Shown here piece by piece: positions 33,763-43,069 of a stretch of DNA of 64,000 nucleotides; position 1 is the stretch's first letter, and every line of letters begins with the position of its first letter. This DNA is from Roseovarius salinarum (lineage in GTDB: Bacteria; Pseudomonadota; Alphaproteobacteria; Rhodobacterales; Rhodobacteraceae): assembly GCF_002834145.1 (NCBI RefSeq), contig NZ_PHNT01000007.1, forward strand, positions 1 through 64,000. The letters are read 5' to 3'. The position numbers and the translations under genes are program-made. The notes beneath the pieces are model-generated. The model was not told the origin of the DNA. It ran no database searches and saw only the letters and a program-made list of their open reading frames with translations.

Positions 33763-34335
33763 TTACCGTTGCCGCGTCACGGCTTCGGCGTCCGGCCGGC
33801 GCGCCGCGCGGTCGCGCTTGGCGGCCAGAACCTCCTTGCGCGGCCGCCAGGCATATCGGGTGTCGTCGCGCGTCGGCACCCAGTGCAGCACGCCGCCCTT
33901 TCGCCAGGGGTCCAGCACGATGCCGTCGAACATCGTGTCGCCGCGCCGGCTGACGATGACGGTGGAATGATCGATGCGGAACGGGTTGTCGGCGTTAGCG
34001 ATGGCCCGGTGCAGTTCCAGCGTGCGGAATCGCTCCTGCGCCAGCCGCGCCTGCATGTCGTGCGCCCAGTGCCAGCACAGTCCGCGCGGGCGCAGACCCA
34101 TGTTGACCTTCGCGTTGTGCACGAGCGGGGGATCGGTGATCCGGTATTCCTCGGCCAGCCGGTCGGTGTGGGCATAGGCGACGCGGGCGGCGCGCGCGGC
34201 CTCCTGCGGGTCGACGTCCTTGCCCAGCGCGCGGATCCCGGTCGCCAGCGCCGCCACTTCCGTGCGCTCCGTGGCCGGCGGCGCACCGGCGCATCCGGTC
34301 AACGCCAGCGATGCCGCCAGCACCACAATGCACAT
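33763..34335 (-). CDS. Lipoprotein with a putative Cys-His-Asp triad
   Basis: A 190-residue conserved Rhodobacterales-type lipoprotein. The lipobox LTGC places the lipid-modified residue at Cys15, and ATG 34335 keeps the signal peptide short; a TTG upstream is possible. The mature part shows Cys87 in GLCWHWAHDM, His123 in RIDHSTVIV and Asp142 in GIVLDPWR. The order Cys, His, Asp and the hydrophobic strands around them resemble transglutaminase/papain-fold enzymes. Whether it is an active enzyme, for instance on peptidoglycan peptides, is inference. It faces the aminotransferase gene divergently. Confidence 0.65.
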   Translation of the reverse strand: MCIVVLAASLALTGCAGAPPATERTEVAALATGIRALGKDVDPQEAARAARVAYAHTDRLAEEYRITDPPLVHNAKVNMGLRPRGLCWHWAHDMQARLAQERFRTLELHRAIANADNPFRIDHSTVIVSRRGDTMFDGIVLDPWRKGGVLHWVPTRDDTRYAWRPRKEVLAAKRDRAARRPDAEAVTRQR

Positions 34336-34504
34336 GACCCTACGGACGAGTCCCAAGGCCGTCGGCCCCTTTTGCTGCCCCTTGTGATCGAAAGCTACCC
34401 GGCGCCTTCGACGATGTCGAGATGCCCAACCGGTGACCCACTGGACCCCGGCGCCACGCGGCCCTAGGCTGCGTCGCAAACGGGGCGAAGGAGGAGGCGC
34501 AGCA

Positions 34505-35371
34505 ATGGCCACGGGCACCAATATCCGCACCTATTTCGACGGCCACTGGCACGACGGCGACGTCATGGTCATGCGGGCGGCCGACCACGGGGCTTGGCTG
34601 GGCAGCAGCGTGTTCGACGGCGCGCGCTACGTCGACGGGCTGGCGCCGGACCTCGACAAGCACTGCGCGCGGGTCAACGCATCGGCGCGGGCGCTGATGA
34701 TCACCCCGACCGTGACCACGGACGAGATGGTCGGGATCATCAACGAGGGGCTGGGCGCCTACCCGAAGGACGCGGCGATCTACATTCGCCCGATGTACTG
34801 GGCGATCGAGGGCGGCCACCTCGCCGTGGTGCCCAAGGAGGACGGCGCGACGGGATTCGCGATCAGCCTCGAGGAGGTGCCGATGGCCCCGCCCGAGGCC
34901 ACGACAACCCTGACGCGCACGCGGTTCCGCCGGCCGGTGCTCGAGGACGCGGTCGTGAACGCGAAGGCGGGGTGCCTTTATCCCAACAACGCGCGCATGC
35001 TGGCCGAGGCGCGGTCCAAGGGCTTCGGCAACGCGCTGGTCGCCGACGCGCTGGGCAACGTGGCCGAAACGGCGACCGCCAACGTCTTCGCGGTCCGCGA
35101 CGGCGAGGTGTTCACGCCCATTCCCAACGGCACCTTCCTGTCCGGCATCACCCGGGCGCGGCACATCGACAACATGCGCGCCGAGGGCATGACCGTGCAC
35201 GAGACGGTGATGAGTTTCGAGGATTTCCACGCCGCCGACGAGGTCTTCCTGTCGGGCAACCTGATGAAGGTCACGCCGGTCACGGCGTTCGACGACACCA
35301 GCTACCAGGTCGGCCCGGTGACGCGGCAGGTGCGCGACATGTACTGGGACTGGGCGAAAAGCGCGAGATGA
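34505..35371 (+). CDS. ilvE: Branched-chain amino acid aminotransferase (class IV PLP enzyme)
   Basis: A 288-residue fold-type IV aminotransferase. The PLP lysine is Lys154 in VVNAKAGCLYPN, and the segment NVAETATANVFAV holds the conserved Glu that contacts the pyridine nitrogen. It starts at ATG 34505 with GAAGGAGGAGG upstream. The N-terminus TYFDGHWHDGD and FDGARYVDG fit BCAT-like enzymes of Rhodobacterales. D-amino acid aminotransferase and aminodeoxychorismate lyase share the fold, but the length and RPMYWAIEGG region favour BCAT. Monocistronic. Confidence 0.82.
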   Translation: MATGTNIRTYFDGHWHDGDVMVMRAADHGAWLGSSVFDGARYVDGLAPDLDKHCARVNASARALMITPTVTTDEMVGIINEGLGAYPKDAAIYIRPMYWAIEGGHLAVVPKEDGATGFAISLEEVPMAPPEATTTLTRTRFRRPVLEDAVVNAKAGCLYPNNARMLAEARSKGFGNALVADALGNVAETATANVFAVRDGEVFTPIPNGTFLSGITRARHIDNMRAEGMTVHETVMSFEDFHAADEVFLSGNLMKVTPVTAFDDTSYQVGPVTRQVRDMYWDWAKSAR

Positions 35372-35433
35372 GCGCGCAGCTTGCCCGGCGGGCCGATTGG
35401 CGGCATCATGTGCCGGGCGAGGAGTGATCCGAC

Positions 35434-35889
35434 ATGCGCAAGTTTCTTGTTGTCCTGGACGACAGCCGCGAATGCCTCAACGCGATGCGGTTCGCGGCGA
35501 TGCGCGCGGCGCACACCTCGGCGGGTGTCGAGATCCTGTCGGTCATTCCGCCCGAGGAGTTCAACCACTGGATCGGCGTGGGCGAGGTCATGCGCGAGGA
35601 GGCGCGCGAACGCATCCACGCGCATTACGAGGTGTTCGCCAAGTGGATGCGCGACAAGCAGGGCGTGGACCCCGAACTGGTGATCCGCGAGGGCGAACCG
35701 GTCAACGAGATCATCGCGCAGGTGCAGGACGACCCGGAAATCGGCGTTCTCGTCCTCGGGGCGGGCACCGGCAAGAAGGGGCCCGGCCCGCTGGTCACAC
35801 AGCTGACCAGGAACGCCGGCACGATGCCGATCCCGATCACGATCGTGCCCGGCGACCTGACCAAGGAACGACTGGAAGCGATCACCTGA
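35434..35889 (+). CDS. Universal stress protein family (UspA)
   Basis: A 151-residue single-domain USP. It begins KFLVVLDDSRECLNAMRFA, the UspA beta1-alpha1 signature, and has the nucleotide-loop pattern VLVLGAGTGKKGPGPLVTQL (G-x2-G-x9-G type), so ATP binding is plausible. The last strand is IPITIVPGDL. It lies 62 bases after the aminotransferase gene and about 90 bases before nfuA, which has its own regulated promoter. Confidence 0.88.
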   Translation: MRKFLVVLDDSRECLNAMRFAAMRAAHTSAGVEILSVIPPEEFNHWIGVGEVMREEARERIHAHYEVFAKWMRDKQGVDPELVIREGEPVNEIIAQVQDDPEIGVLVLGAGTGKKGPGPLVTQLTRNAGTMPIPITIVPGDLTKERLEAIT

Positions 35890-35901
35890 CCGCGCCCGAT
35901 T

Positions 35902-35918
35902 TTTAGAACGGTTCTAAA
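35902..35918 (+). promoter_or_regulatory. Irr-type iron control element (ICE) upstream of nfuA
   Basis: TTTAGAA, three bases, TTCTAAA: a perfect 17-bp palindrome that equals the ICE consensus TTTAGAA-N3-TTCTAAA described for the Irr regulator in Rhizobiales and Rhodobacterales. It lies directly upstream of a promoter-like -35 box and 62 bases before the nfuA start codon. Confidence 0.8.
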
Positions 35919-35920
35919 CC

Positions 35921-35949
35921 TTGACTTCGTCCACCGGGGTCCGCATATC
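35921..35949 (+). promoter_or_regulatory. Promoter of nfuA
   Basis: TTGACT (35921-35926), a 17-base spacer and CATATC (35944-35949). The -10 match is moderate. The ICE palindrome ends two bases before the -35 box, a position suited to repression or activation by Irr. Confidence 0.55.
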
Positions 35950-35979
35950 TTGGCAAGCCCGACGAAAGGTGCACCTGAA

Positions 35980-36543
35980 ATGTTCATCCAGACCGAATCG
36001 ACGCCGAATCCCGCCACCCTGAAGTTCCTGCCTGGGCAGACCGTTCTGGAGGCCGGCACCGCCGACTTTCCTTCGCCTGACGCCGCCGACAAGTCCCCGC
36101 TGGCCAAGCGAATCTTCGGGGTCGATGGCGTCACGGGCGTGTTCTTCGGCAATGACTTCGTGACCGTGACCAAGGCCGAGGACATCGAGTGGGATCACAT
36201 CAAGCCCGCCATCCTCGGCGCGATCATGGAGCATTACCAGACCGGTGAGCCGGTGATCGCCGGCGAGGGCGCCGAACCGGCCGGCCATGCCGAGCACCAC
36301 GGCGAGGACGCCGAGATCGTGGGCCAGATCAAGGAATTGCTGGACACCCGCGTGCGCCCCGCCGTGGCGCAGGACGGCGGCGACATCACCTTCCACGGCT
36401 TCGAACGCGGCGTCGTCTACCTGCACATGCAGGGCGCCTGCGCGGGTTGCCCGTCCTCGACCATCACGCTGAAGATGGGCATCGAGAACCTGCTGCGCCA
36501 CTACATTCCCGAAGTGACCGAGGTGCGCCCGATCGGCATCTGA
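35980..36543 (+). CDS. nfuA: NifU-family iron-sulfur carrier (NfuA type)
   Basis: A 187-residue protein with an N-terminal Nfu domain (begins MFIQTESTPNPATLKFLPG) and a C-terminal NifU-like domain (residues about 112-187) holding the CxxC pair Cys154 and Cys157 in GACAGCPSS. It carries and delivers [4Fe-4S] clusters. ATG 35980 with AAAGG upstream. The ICE palindrome upstream suggests iron control through Irr, which fits an Fe-S maturation role. tsaB follows 4 bases later, so iron may also affect tsaB and rimI. Confidence 0.93.
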   Translation: MFIQTESTPNPATLKFLPGQTVLEAGTADFPSPDAADKSPLAKRIFGVDGVTGVFFGNDFVTVTKAEDIEWDHIKPAILGAIMEHYQTGEPVIAGEGAEPAGHAEHHGEDAEIVGQIKELLDTRVRPAVAQDGGDITFHGFERGVVYLHMQGACAGCPSSTITLKMGIENLLRHYIPEVTEVRPIGI

Positions 36544-36547
36544 CGCG

Positions 36548-37135
36548 TTGCTGACACTGGGCTTCGATACGTCCGGCCCGCATTGCGCGGCCGTCCTGCT
36601 GCGCGATGGCGCGGTCGTCGCGTCCGCCGCGGATGACATGGGCCACGGGCAGGCCGAACATCTCGTGCCCATGCTCGAACGCATCCTTGCCGAGGCAAAC
36701 GTCGGATGGGCCGACCTCGACCGTATCGGCGTCGGCATCGGCCCCGGGAATTTCACCGGCATCCGGATCGCGGTCGCAACCGCGCGAGGGCTGGCGCTGG
36801 CACTGGAACGGCCGGCTGTCGGCGTCTCCAGCTTCCGGGCCATCGAGCACGGCCGCGCCGAGCCGCACCTGGCCGTGGTGCCGGGCCCGCGCGACCAACG
36901 CTACATCGCGCCGCCGGGCGAGCCGCCGTCGCTGGTGACGCTGGCCGAAGCGCAGGCGCATGGCCTGCCGCTGCGCGAACCTCCCCCACCGGCGCAGCTC
37001 GTGGAGGCTATCGCGCGGATCGCGGCCGCCGCGGACGTGACCGACCTTCCACCGCCTGCGCCGCTTTACGTCAAGCCCGCCGATGCAGCCCCGCCGCGCG
37101 ACCCTGCCCCGAGGATCCTGCAGGATGACGCCTGA
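36548..37135 (+). CDS. tsaB: tRNA threonylcarbamoyladenosine biosynthesis protein TsaB
   Basis: A 195-residue ASKHA-fold protein. The start LTLGFDTSGPHCAAVLL and the block IGVGIGPGNFTGIRIAVATARGLA are diagnostic of TsaB, the scaffold partner of TsaD in making t6A37 in tRNAs. It is shorter than E. coli TsaB (231 residues), mainly in the C-terminal part. The start codon is TTG at 36548, 4 bases after nfuA. It overlaps rimI by 11 bases. Confidence 0.92.
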   Translation: MLTLGFDTSGPHCAAVLLRDGAVVASAADDMGHGQAEHLVPMLERILAEANVGWADLDRIGVGIGPGNFTGIRIAVATARGLALALERPAVGVSSFRAIEHGRAEPHLAVVPGPRDQRYIAPPGEPPSLVTLAEAQAHGLPLREPPPPAQLVEAIARIAAAADVTDLPPPAPLYVKPADAAPPRDPAPRILQDDA

Positions 37136-37541
37136 GGCGATGGCAGCGCTGCACGCGCGGGCCTTCGCGGGCGAAGGCCGTGGCTGGCGCGCGCCGGAGT
37201 TCCGTGCCCTGCTCGACAGCGTTGGCGTTTTCGCAACGGGTGACGCGCGGGCCTTCGCGCTCGGCCGCGTGGCCGGCGACGAGGCGGAGCTTCTGACGCT
37301 GGCCACCGACCCGGCGCACAGGCGGCAGGGCCTGGGGCGTGCGCGATTGGCCGACTACGAGGCCGAAGCGCGACAGCGCGGCGCGCGGCATGCCTTTCTG
37401 GAGGTTGCCGGCGACAATGCCGCGGCCTGCATGCTCTATCGCGCCGCGGGCTACGCCGAGGCGGGCCGGCGGCCGGCCTACTACGCGCGCCCCGGTGGAT
37501 CCCGGGCCGACGCGCTGATCCTGCGCCGCCCCCTGGAATAG
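37125..37541 (+). CDS. rimI: GNAT acetyltransferase, probable ribosomal protein S18 alanine N-acetyltransferase
   Basis: A 138-residue GNAT protein. The acetyl-CoA loop is RRQGLGRARLADYEAEA (R-x-x-Q-G-x-G), then AFLEVAGDNAAACMLYRAAGY, the RimI/GNAT motif B. It follows tsaB with an 11-base overlap, the standard tsaB-rimI arrangement, so RimI is the best assignment. ATG 37125 has GGATCCTGCAGG upstream within tsaB. GNAT substrate specificity is not provable from sequence. Confidence 0.8.
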   Translation: MTPEAMAALHARAFAGEGRGWRAPEFRALLDSVGVFATGDARAFALGRVAGDEAELLTLATDPAHRRQGLGRARLADYEAEARQRGARHAFLEVAGDNAAACMLYRAAGYAEAGRRPAYYARPGGSRADALILRRPLE

Positions 37542-37614
37542 CCCGACGACCCGCCGGCAATCGCCTCCTGATTCCGCCCCAGCCTTGTCAAACCGGCGGA
37601 CATGCGGCTAGGTG

Positions 37615-38538
37615 ATGGTCATGCAGATCTACCTGCCCATAGCCGAAGTCTCGGTGAACGCCTTCCTCCTGTTCGGGCTGGGCGGGCTGGTGGGCATCCT
37701 GTCGGGCATGTTCGGCGTGGGCGGCGGCTTCCTCATGACGCCGCTTCTGTTCTTCATCGGCATTCCCCCCGCCGTGGCCGTGGCGACCGAGGCCAACCAG
37801 ATCGTCGCCTCGTCCTTCTCGGGCGTGCTGGCGCACCTGCGACGAAAGACGGTCGACCTGAAGATGGGGGTGGTATTGCTCATCGGCGGTCTCGCGGGGG
37901 CGGCGCTGGGTGTGCTGGTTTTCAACTACCTCAAGTCGCTGGGCCAGGTCGATCTTCTGGTGCGGCTTTGCTACGTGGTGTTCCTGGGCGTGATCGGGGG
38001 CATGATGTTCCTCGAAAGCCTGCGCGCGATCCGGCAAACACGCTCGGGCGGCCCGGCCCGCCGGCGCCGTCGGCACACATGGGTGCACGGGCTGCCCTTC
38101 AAGATGCGGTTCCGCACCTCGGGGCTTTACATCAGCGTCATCCCGCCGGTCCTGGTCGGCGTGGCCGTGGGTATCCTCGCGGCGATCATGGGTGTGGGCG
38201 GCGGCTTCATCATGGTGCCGGCGATGATCTACATCCTCGGCATGCCGACCAAGGTGGTTGTCGGCACCTCGCTGTTCCAGATCATCTTCGTCACCGCCTT
38301 CACGACGCTGCTGCACGCGACGACGAACTACACCGTCGACGTGGCATTGGCCGTGCTGCTGCTGGTGGGCGGTGTCATCGGTGCCCAGATCGGCACGCAG
38401 ATCGGCACGCGGATGAAGGCCGAACAGCTGCGCATCCTGCTGGCCGTCATGGTGCTGGCCGTCTGCGGCAAGCTGGCCGCCGATCTTCTGATCAAGCCGG
38501 CCGAGGTCTATTCCATCGGCGAGGCGGGAGGGCACTGA
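37615..38538 (+). CDS. TauE/SafE-family (TSUP) sulfite/organic anion permease
   Basis: A 307-residue membrane protein with eight to nine helices in two repeats. Both repeats carry the TSUP glycine motif: GILSGMFGVGGGFLMTPLL in the first and GILAAIMGVGGGFIMVPAM in the second. A basic cytosolic loop (PARRRRRH) separates them. The family exports sulfite or sulfonates and related anions. Its stop overlaps the start of the TIGR02186 gene (TGATG), a conserved pairing, so the two likely form one system. GTG at 37612 is an alternative start. Confidence 0.85.
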   Translation: MVMQIYLPIAEVSVNAFLLFGLGGLVGILSGMFGVGGGFLMTPLLFFIGIPPAVAVATEANQIVASSFSGVLAHLRRKTVDLKMGVVLLIGGLAGAALGVLVFNYLKSLGQVDLLVRLCYVVFLGVIGGMMFLESLRAIRQTRSGGPARRRRRHTWVHGLPFKMRFRTSGLYISVIPPVLVGVAVGILAAIMGVGGGFIMVPAMIYILGMPTKVVVGTSLFQIIFVTAFTTLLHATTNYTVDVALAVLLLVGGVIGAQIGTQIGTRMKAEQLRILLAVMVLAVCGKLAADLLIKPAEVYSIGEAGGH

Positions 38539-39296
38539 TGCGGCTGTGGCTCGGGCTCCTGCTGTGCCTTTGCGCCCTGCCCCTGCGGGCCGAGGAGGTG
38601 GTGCTGGGCCTGAGCCGGGACAGGGTCGCGATCACGGCAACCTTCGAGGGGTCCGAGATACTGGTCTTCGGGGCGGTCAAGCGGGAGGCGCCGATTCCCC
38701 AGGAGCCGCTCGATGTGATCGTGGCCATCGCCGGGCCTTCGAAACCGGCGGTGGTGCGCCGGAAGGAACGCCGCTTCGGCATCTGGATGAACACCGAGGC
38801 CGTCGAGGTGGACGCGGCACCCAGCTTCTACGCCGTGGCCACCAGCGGGCCGCTCGACAAGGTATTGTCCGAGGTCGAGGACCTGCGCCACCAGATCACG
38901 CTCGAACGTGCGATCCGCTCGGTGGGCGCGCCGATGACCATCAAGGACGCGCGGCGGTTCACACAGGCGCTGATCCGCATCCGCAAGAAACAGGGCGCCT
39001 ACCAGACGCTCGAGGGCGGTGTCGCGCTGGACGAACAGACGCTGTTCCGGACCGCCATCGACCTGCCGGCCAACCTGACCGAGGGGCAATACGACACGCG
39101 CATCTTCCTCACGCGCGAGGGGCGCGTGGTGTCCAATTTCGAGACCACCATCGACGTGCGCAAGGTCGGGCTGGAACGCTGGCTTTTCACGCTGTCGCGG
39201 CAGCAGCCCCTGCTTTACGGGCTGATGTCGCTGGCCATCGCCATCGCCGCCGGCTGGGGCGCCTCGGCGGCCTTCCAGCTCCTGCGGCGCGCCTGA
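38538..39296 (+). CDS. TIGR02186-family membrane-anchored protein
   Basis: A 252-residue protein with a signal peptide (about 18 residues, cut after LRA) and one C-terminal membrane helix (about 226-246). The middle is a periplasmic beta-rich domain (VVLGLSRDRVAITATFEGSEILVFGAVKRE) known as TIGR02186, always beside a TauE/SafE permease in alphaproteobacteria. It is translationally coupled to that permease. It may be an accessory subunit on the periplasmic side. No enzymatic motifs were seen. Confidence 0.82.
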   Translation: MRLWLGLLLCLCALPLRAEEVVLGLSRDRVAITATFEGSEILVFGAVKREAPIPQEPLDVIVAIAGPSKPAVVRRKERRFGIWMNTEAVEVDAAPSFYAVATSGPLDKVLSEVEDLRHQITLERAIRSVGAPMTIKDARRFTQALIRIRKKQGAYQTLEGGVALDEQTLFRTAIDLPANLTEGQYDTRIFLTREGRVVSNFETTIDVRKVGLERWLFTLSRQQPLLYGLMSLAIAIAAGWGASAAFQLLRRA

Positions 39297-39299
39297 GCG

Positions 39300-40016
39300 T
39301 CAGCCGCGGCCGACGAAGGGCATCCTGGTCGCCATCAGCGTCATGAACTGCATGTTCGCCTCTGCCGGGAGCTTCGCCATGTGCAGCACCGTGCGCGCCA
39401 CCTCGGCCACGTCCATCGTTGGCGGCGGGTTGTCCGGGTCGGTGGCGATGACACCGTCAAGAAGCGCTGTGCGCGCGTTGCCGATATCGATCTGGCCGCA
39501 GGCGATGTCGAAGTCGCGCCCGTCGAGCGACAGCGACTTCGTCAGCCCCGTGATCGCGTGCTTGGTCGCGGTGTAGCCCACCGAGGCGGGCCGTGGCGCG
39601 TGCGCGCTGATCGAGCCGTTGTTGATGATGCGCCCGCCCCGCGGGGTCTGCGCGCGCATCCGGGCAAAGGCCGCCCGCGCACAAAGGAACATGCCCGTCA
39701 GGTTGACCTCGACGATCTGCCGCCATTCCTCCGGGTCGAGCCCGTCGATCAGCGCGGCCCGCCCGAAGGTGCCGGCGTTGTTGAACAGAACATCCAGACG
39801 CCGCTCCGCGCAGAACGCGCCAAACGCCGCGTCAACGGCGGCCGCGTCGGTCACGTCGCACGGCAGAACACGGGCAGCCGGGTGGCCGTCGGCCACGGCC
39901 TCGAGCGCATCGCGGCGGCGCGCCAGAAGCCCCACCCGCCAGCCGGCGTCAAGGAAATGGCGGGCGCATTCCGCGCCGATCCCGGCGCTCGCCCCGGTGA
40001 TGACGATCGAGTTCAC
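39300..40016 (-). CDS. Short-chain dehydrogenase/reductase (SDR)
   Basis: A 238-residue classical SDR. The cofactor motif TGASAGIG is at the start, followed by NNAG in LFNNAGTFG. The catalytic Ser is in [11 protein letters not shown], and Tyr-x3-Lys is present as YTATKHA. Arg residues after the first motif suggest NADP(H). The start codon is GTG at 40016, overlapping the helicase stop codon (GTGA). The substrate cannot be told; the C-terminal segment resembles 3-ketoacyl-reductase-like SDRs. Confidence 0.88.
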   Translation of the reverse strand: MNSIVITGASAGIGAECARHFLDAGWRVGLLARRRDALEAVADGHPAARVLPCDVTDAAAVDAAFGAFCAERRLDVLFNNAGTFGRAALIDGLDPEEWRQIVEVNLTGMFLCARAAFARMRAQTPRGGRIINNGSISAHAPRPASVGYTATKHAITGLTKSLSLDGRDFDIACGQIDIGNARTALLDGVIATDPDNPPPTMDVAEVARTVLHMAKLPAEANMQFMTLMATRMPFVGRG

Positions 40017-41539
40017 GTTTCCTCGGCCTCCAGTTCCAGCGGCGCGGGCGCGGCCTTCAGATCGTCGGTGCGCAGCGGATGCGTGGGCTTCGACAGGCGG
40101 TTGCGCACCACCCAGTGCAGACGCTCCTCCGCGCGGGTGATGGCGACATAGGCCAGCCGCTTCCACAATGGCTGGCCGGCCTCCGTGCGACCCATGCGCG
40201 CGGCGGCGAACAGGTCGGGCGCGAAGACCTGCACCTCGGGCCATTGCGATCCCTGCGCCTTGTGAATGGTGACCGCCGCCCCGTGAAGGAAGCTCGCGCC
40301 CATCGAGGCGGCAAACGGGATGAAGGGTTCCTCCTCCTCCGGCTTCTCGATACGCACGATACTGGCCGCGCTCACGCGCGGATCCTCCGCGCCGATGACG
40401 TGGAGCCGCGAAAAGCCGGGCTTCTTGCCGGGGCCGAGGTAGATGACCTGCGCCCCCTTGATGAGCCCGCGCGCCTCGAGGTCCAGCCGCCGCTTGCGGT
40501 GCTTGAGCGGCAGTTCGATCCCGTCGCAGATCAGTGGCTCGCCCGGCAGAAGTTCCGTCTCCGGGGCCTGGTGCACGGTGCGGAACGCCTGGATCAGACG
40601 GATGCGGGTCGCGTTGCGCCACACCAGCACGGGGCTGCGCGCCATCAGGTCGACCTCCACCCGGCCCGAAACCTGCACACGGTCGTCGCGGGCGGCGATC
40701 TCGTGGACCATCGACTCGAAGTCCTGAAAACCGATCGCCGGGTCGGACAGAGCGTGTGCCAGATCGAGGATCGGGTTGTCCTGCGTCTGCCGGTGCACGC
40801 GGTGCAGGGTCAGCTTGGCGTCATCGGCCATCCCGTCGAAAACCATGCGCCCCGACTGGTTCACGGGCGCAAGCTGCGCGGGGTCACCAAACAGCAGGAC
40901 GGTTGGGAAGATTTCGCGCAGGTCCTCCATCTGCCGGTCATCGAGCATCGAGGCCTCGTCGACGAAACCGATGTCGAGCGGATCCTCGCGGCGCTTCCAG
41001 CCGGTGATGAAATCCGACCCGCGCAACCCGGCGGCGGCCAGCGCCCCCGGCACCGACTTGTGGCTTTCGTAGAAGGCCAGCGCGCGGTCGAGCGCCTGGT
41101 CGGTCAGCCCTTCGATCTCCGGGCGGTCCCCTTCGCCCGAAAGCCACTCGGCGATCTTCTCGTAGTCCTTGTCGTAGACGGGGGTGTAGAGGATGCGGTG
41201 GATCGTGGTGGCGGGCACGCCGCGGGTGCGCAGCACGCTCGCGGCCTTGTTCGTGGGCGCCAGCACCGCAAGAGTGCGCCGGTCGCGGCGGCGGCGCCCC
41301 TCGTAATCGCCCGAAACCAGCTCGACCCCGGCCTCGCGCAGCGCGTGCGTCAGCGAGGACAGCAGCAGCGTCTTGCCCGACCCGGCCTTGCCGACAACCG
41401 ACATGACGCGCGATCGCCCCTCGCGCGGGGGGGCCAGCAGGCCGTTGTCCAGGTCGACGCCGGCCTCGCGCAGCGCCTCGGCGATGCGATCGTGGGCCTC
41501 GGCCTGGTCCTCGGAAAATGCGGGCGCCGGTACGGACAT
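40013..41539 (-). CDS. RecD2-like ATP-dependent DNA helicase (SF1B)
   Basis: A 508-residue superfamily 1 helicase. Walker A GKAGSGKT appears near residue 50, motif Ia in [11 protein letters not shown], Walker B/motif II as [13 protein letters not shown], motif [16 protein letters not shown], motif [14 protein letters not shown] and motif [15 protein letters not shown]. The N-terminal extension of true RecD2 is absent, as in short single-subunit helicases of alphaproteobacteria. It probably acts in DNA repair or replication restart. ATG 41539. Translationally coupled to the SDR gene that follows. Confidence 0.85.
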   Translation of the reverse strand: MSVPAPAFSEDQAEAHDRIAEALREAGVDLDNGLLAPPREGRSRVMSVVGKAGSGKTLLLSSLTHALREAGVELVSGDYEGRRRRDRRTLAVLAPTNKAASVLRTRGVPATTIHRILYTPVYDKDYEKIAEWLSGEGDRPEIEGLTDQALDRALAFYESHKSVPGALAAAGLRGSDFITGWKRREDPLDIGFVDEASMLDDRQMEDLREIFPTVLLFGDPAQLAPVNQSGRMVFDGMADDAKLTLHRVHRQTQDNPILDLAHALSDPAIGFQDFESMVHEIAARDDRVQVSGRVEVDLMARSPVLVWRNATRIRLIQAFRTVHQAPETELLPGEPLICDGIELPLKHRKRRLDLEARGLIKGAQVIYLGPGKKPGFSRLHVIGAEDPRVSAASIVRIEKPEEEEPFIPFAASMGASFLHGAAVTIHKAQGSQWPEVQVFAPDLFAAARMGRTEAGQPLWKRLAYVAITRAEERLHWVVRNRLSKPTHPLRTDDLKAAPAPLELEAEET

Positions 41540-41642
41540 GGCGCGAACCCTAACCTTGCGCCGCGGCCTGCGCCAGAGCAAGCGGCGCCGCGCGAAACAC
41601 GCGGCGCCAATGTCCTGACCGGGGCTGCAGCCCGCGCGCCGG

Positions 41643-42929
41643 TTACGGGCCCGCCTCGAGCACGTCCTCGACGGTGCGCAGCCCGGTGCGCGGCGATTGC
41701 ACCAGCACGGCCATGTTGCCCGGCTTGTGCTCGTTGCGCAGCATCTTCATGTGTGCCTGCGGCAGGGTATCCCACGCGAAGACCTCGGACATGCAGGGAT
41801 CGAGCCGACGTTCGAGCATCAGCTTGTTGGCGGCGCTCGCCTGCTTGAGGTGGGCGAAATGGCTGCCCTGCAGGCGCTTCTGGTGGCTCCACATGTGACG
41901 CACGTCGAAGGTGCAGTTGTAGCCCGTCGTGCCGGCGCAGATCACCACCATGCCGCCCCGTTTGACCACGAATGTAGAGACGGGGAACGTCGCCTCGCCC
42001 GGATGCTCGAAGACCATGTCGACGTTCACGCCCTTGCCGGTGGTGTCCCAGATGGCCTTGCCGAAACGGCGGACCTCGGCGAACCACTCCTTGTATTCCT
42101 CGGTGTTGACTTCCGGCAGCCGGCCCCAGCAGTTGAAATCCTTGCGGTTGATCACACCCTTCGCGCCCAGGTCCATCACGAAGTCGCGCTTGTCCTCTTC
42201 GGATATCACGCCGATCGCGTTCGCGCCGGCGGTGTTGATCAGCTGGATCGCGAAGGATCCCAACCCGCCCGAAGCCCCCCAGACCAGGACGTTCTGGCCC
42301 GGTTTCAGGTCATGCGGTTCGTGGCCGAACAGCATCCGGTAGGCGGTGGCCAACGTCAGCGTGTAACATCCCGACTCCTCCCAGGTCAGGTGCTTGGGCC
42401 GCGGCATCAGCTGCTGCGCCTGCACCCGGGTGAACTGGGCGAAGGAGCCGTCGGGGCTCTCGTAGCCCCAGATGCGCTGGCTGGGCGACAGCATCGGATC
42501 GCCCCCGTTGCAGGCCTCGTCGTCGCCGTCGTCCTGGTTGCAGTGCACGACAACCTCGTCGCCGACCTTCCAGCGGGTGACCTTTTCGCCGACCTTCCAC
42601 ACGATGCCCGCCGCGTCCGAGCCGATGATCGCGTAGGGCGCCTTGTGCTGACGGAACACCGAGGCCGGCTGGCCGAGGCAGGCCCAGACGCCGTTGTAGT
42701 TGACGCCCGCGGCCATGACCAGGATCAGCACCTCGTGGCTGTCGATCTCGGGCGTGTCCACGACCTCCTTCTGAAGGGCCTGGTCGGGGTCGCCGTGACG
42801 CTCCTGCCGCAGGACCCATGCGTGCATCTTCGGCGGCACATAGCCAAGCGGGGGCAGTTCGCCGACCTCGTAAAGGTCCTTTTCCGGTGCGTCGTACTCG
42901 GCGATGCCCGTTTCCGTGTCCAGCGCCAT
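41643..42929 (-). CDS. ccr: Crotonyl-CoA carboxylase/reductase
   Basis: A 428-residue medium-chain reductase that reductively carboxylates crotonyl-CoA to ethylmalonyl-CoA, the key step of the ethylmalonyl-CoA pathway for acetate assimilation. Signature blocks include YAIIGSDAAGIVWKVG, VVHCNQDDGDDEACNGGDPM, the NADPH loop LVWGASGGLGSFAIQL, and GKAIWDTTGKGVNVDMVFEHPGE. ATG 42929 with GAGG upstream gives the family length. It lies near ecm with a PlsB-like gene between. Confidence 0.97.
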   Translation of the reverse strand: MALDTETGIAEYDAPEKDLYEVGELPPLGYVPPKMHAWVLRQERHGDPDQALQKEVVDTPEIDSHEVLILVMAAGVNYNGVWACLGQPASVFRQHKAPYAIIGSDAAGIVWKVGEKVTRWKVGDEVVVHCNQDDGDDEACNGGDPMLSPSQRIWGYESPDGSFAQFTRVQAQQLMPRPKHLTWEESGCYTLTLATAYRMLFGHEPHDLKPGQNVLVWGASGGLGSFAIQLINTAGANAIGVISEEDKRDFVMDLGAKGVINRKDFNCWGRLPEVNTEEYKEWFAEVRRFGKAIWDTTGKGVNVDMVFEHPGEATFPVSTFVVKRGGMVVICAGTTGYNCTFDVRHMWSHQKRLQGSHFAHLKQASAANKLMLERRLDPCMSEVFAWDTLPQAHMKMLRNEHKPGNMAVLVQSPRTGLRTVEDVLEAGP

Positions 42930-43069
42930 GGTCAGCCTCCTCGTCATCCTTTTGCCGCGACGCAGAATCGCGGTTCGCCCCATGGGATAGCCAGCGGCAC
43001 GCAACAATGCAATGCCGTTTGGTTGGAATTTGTAATTTTATGACCGCGCGGATGCAGAAAGATCCGCGA

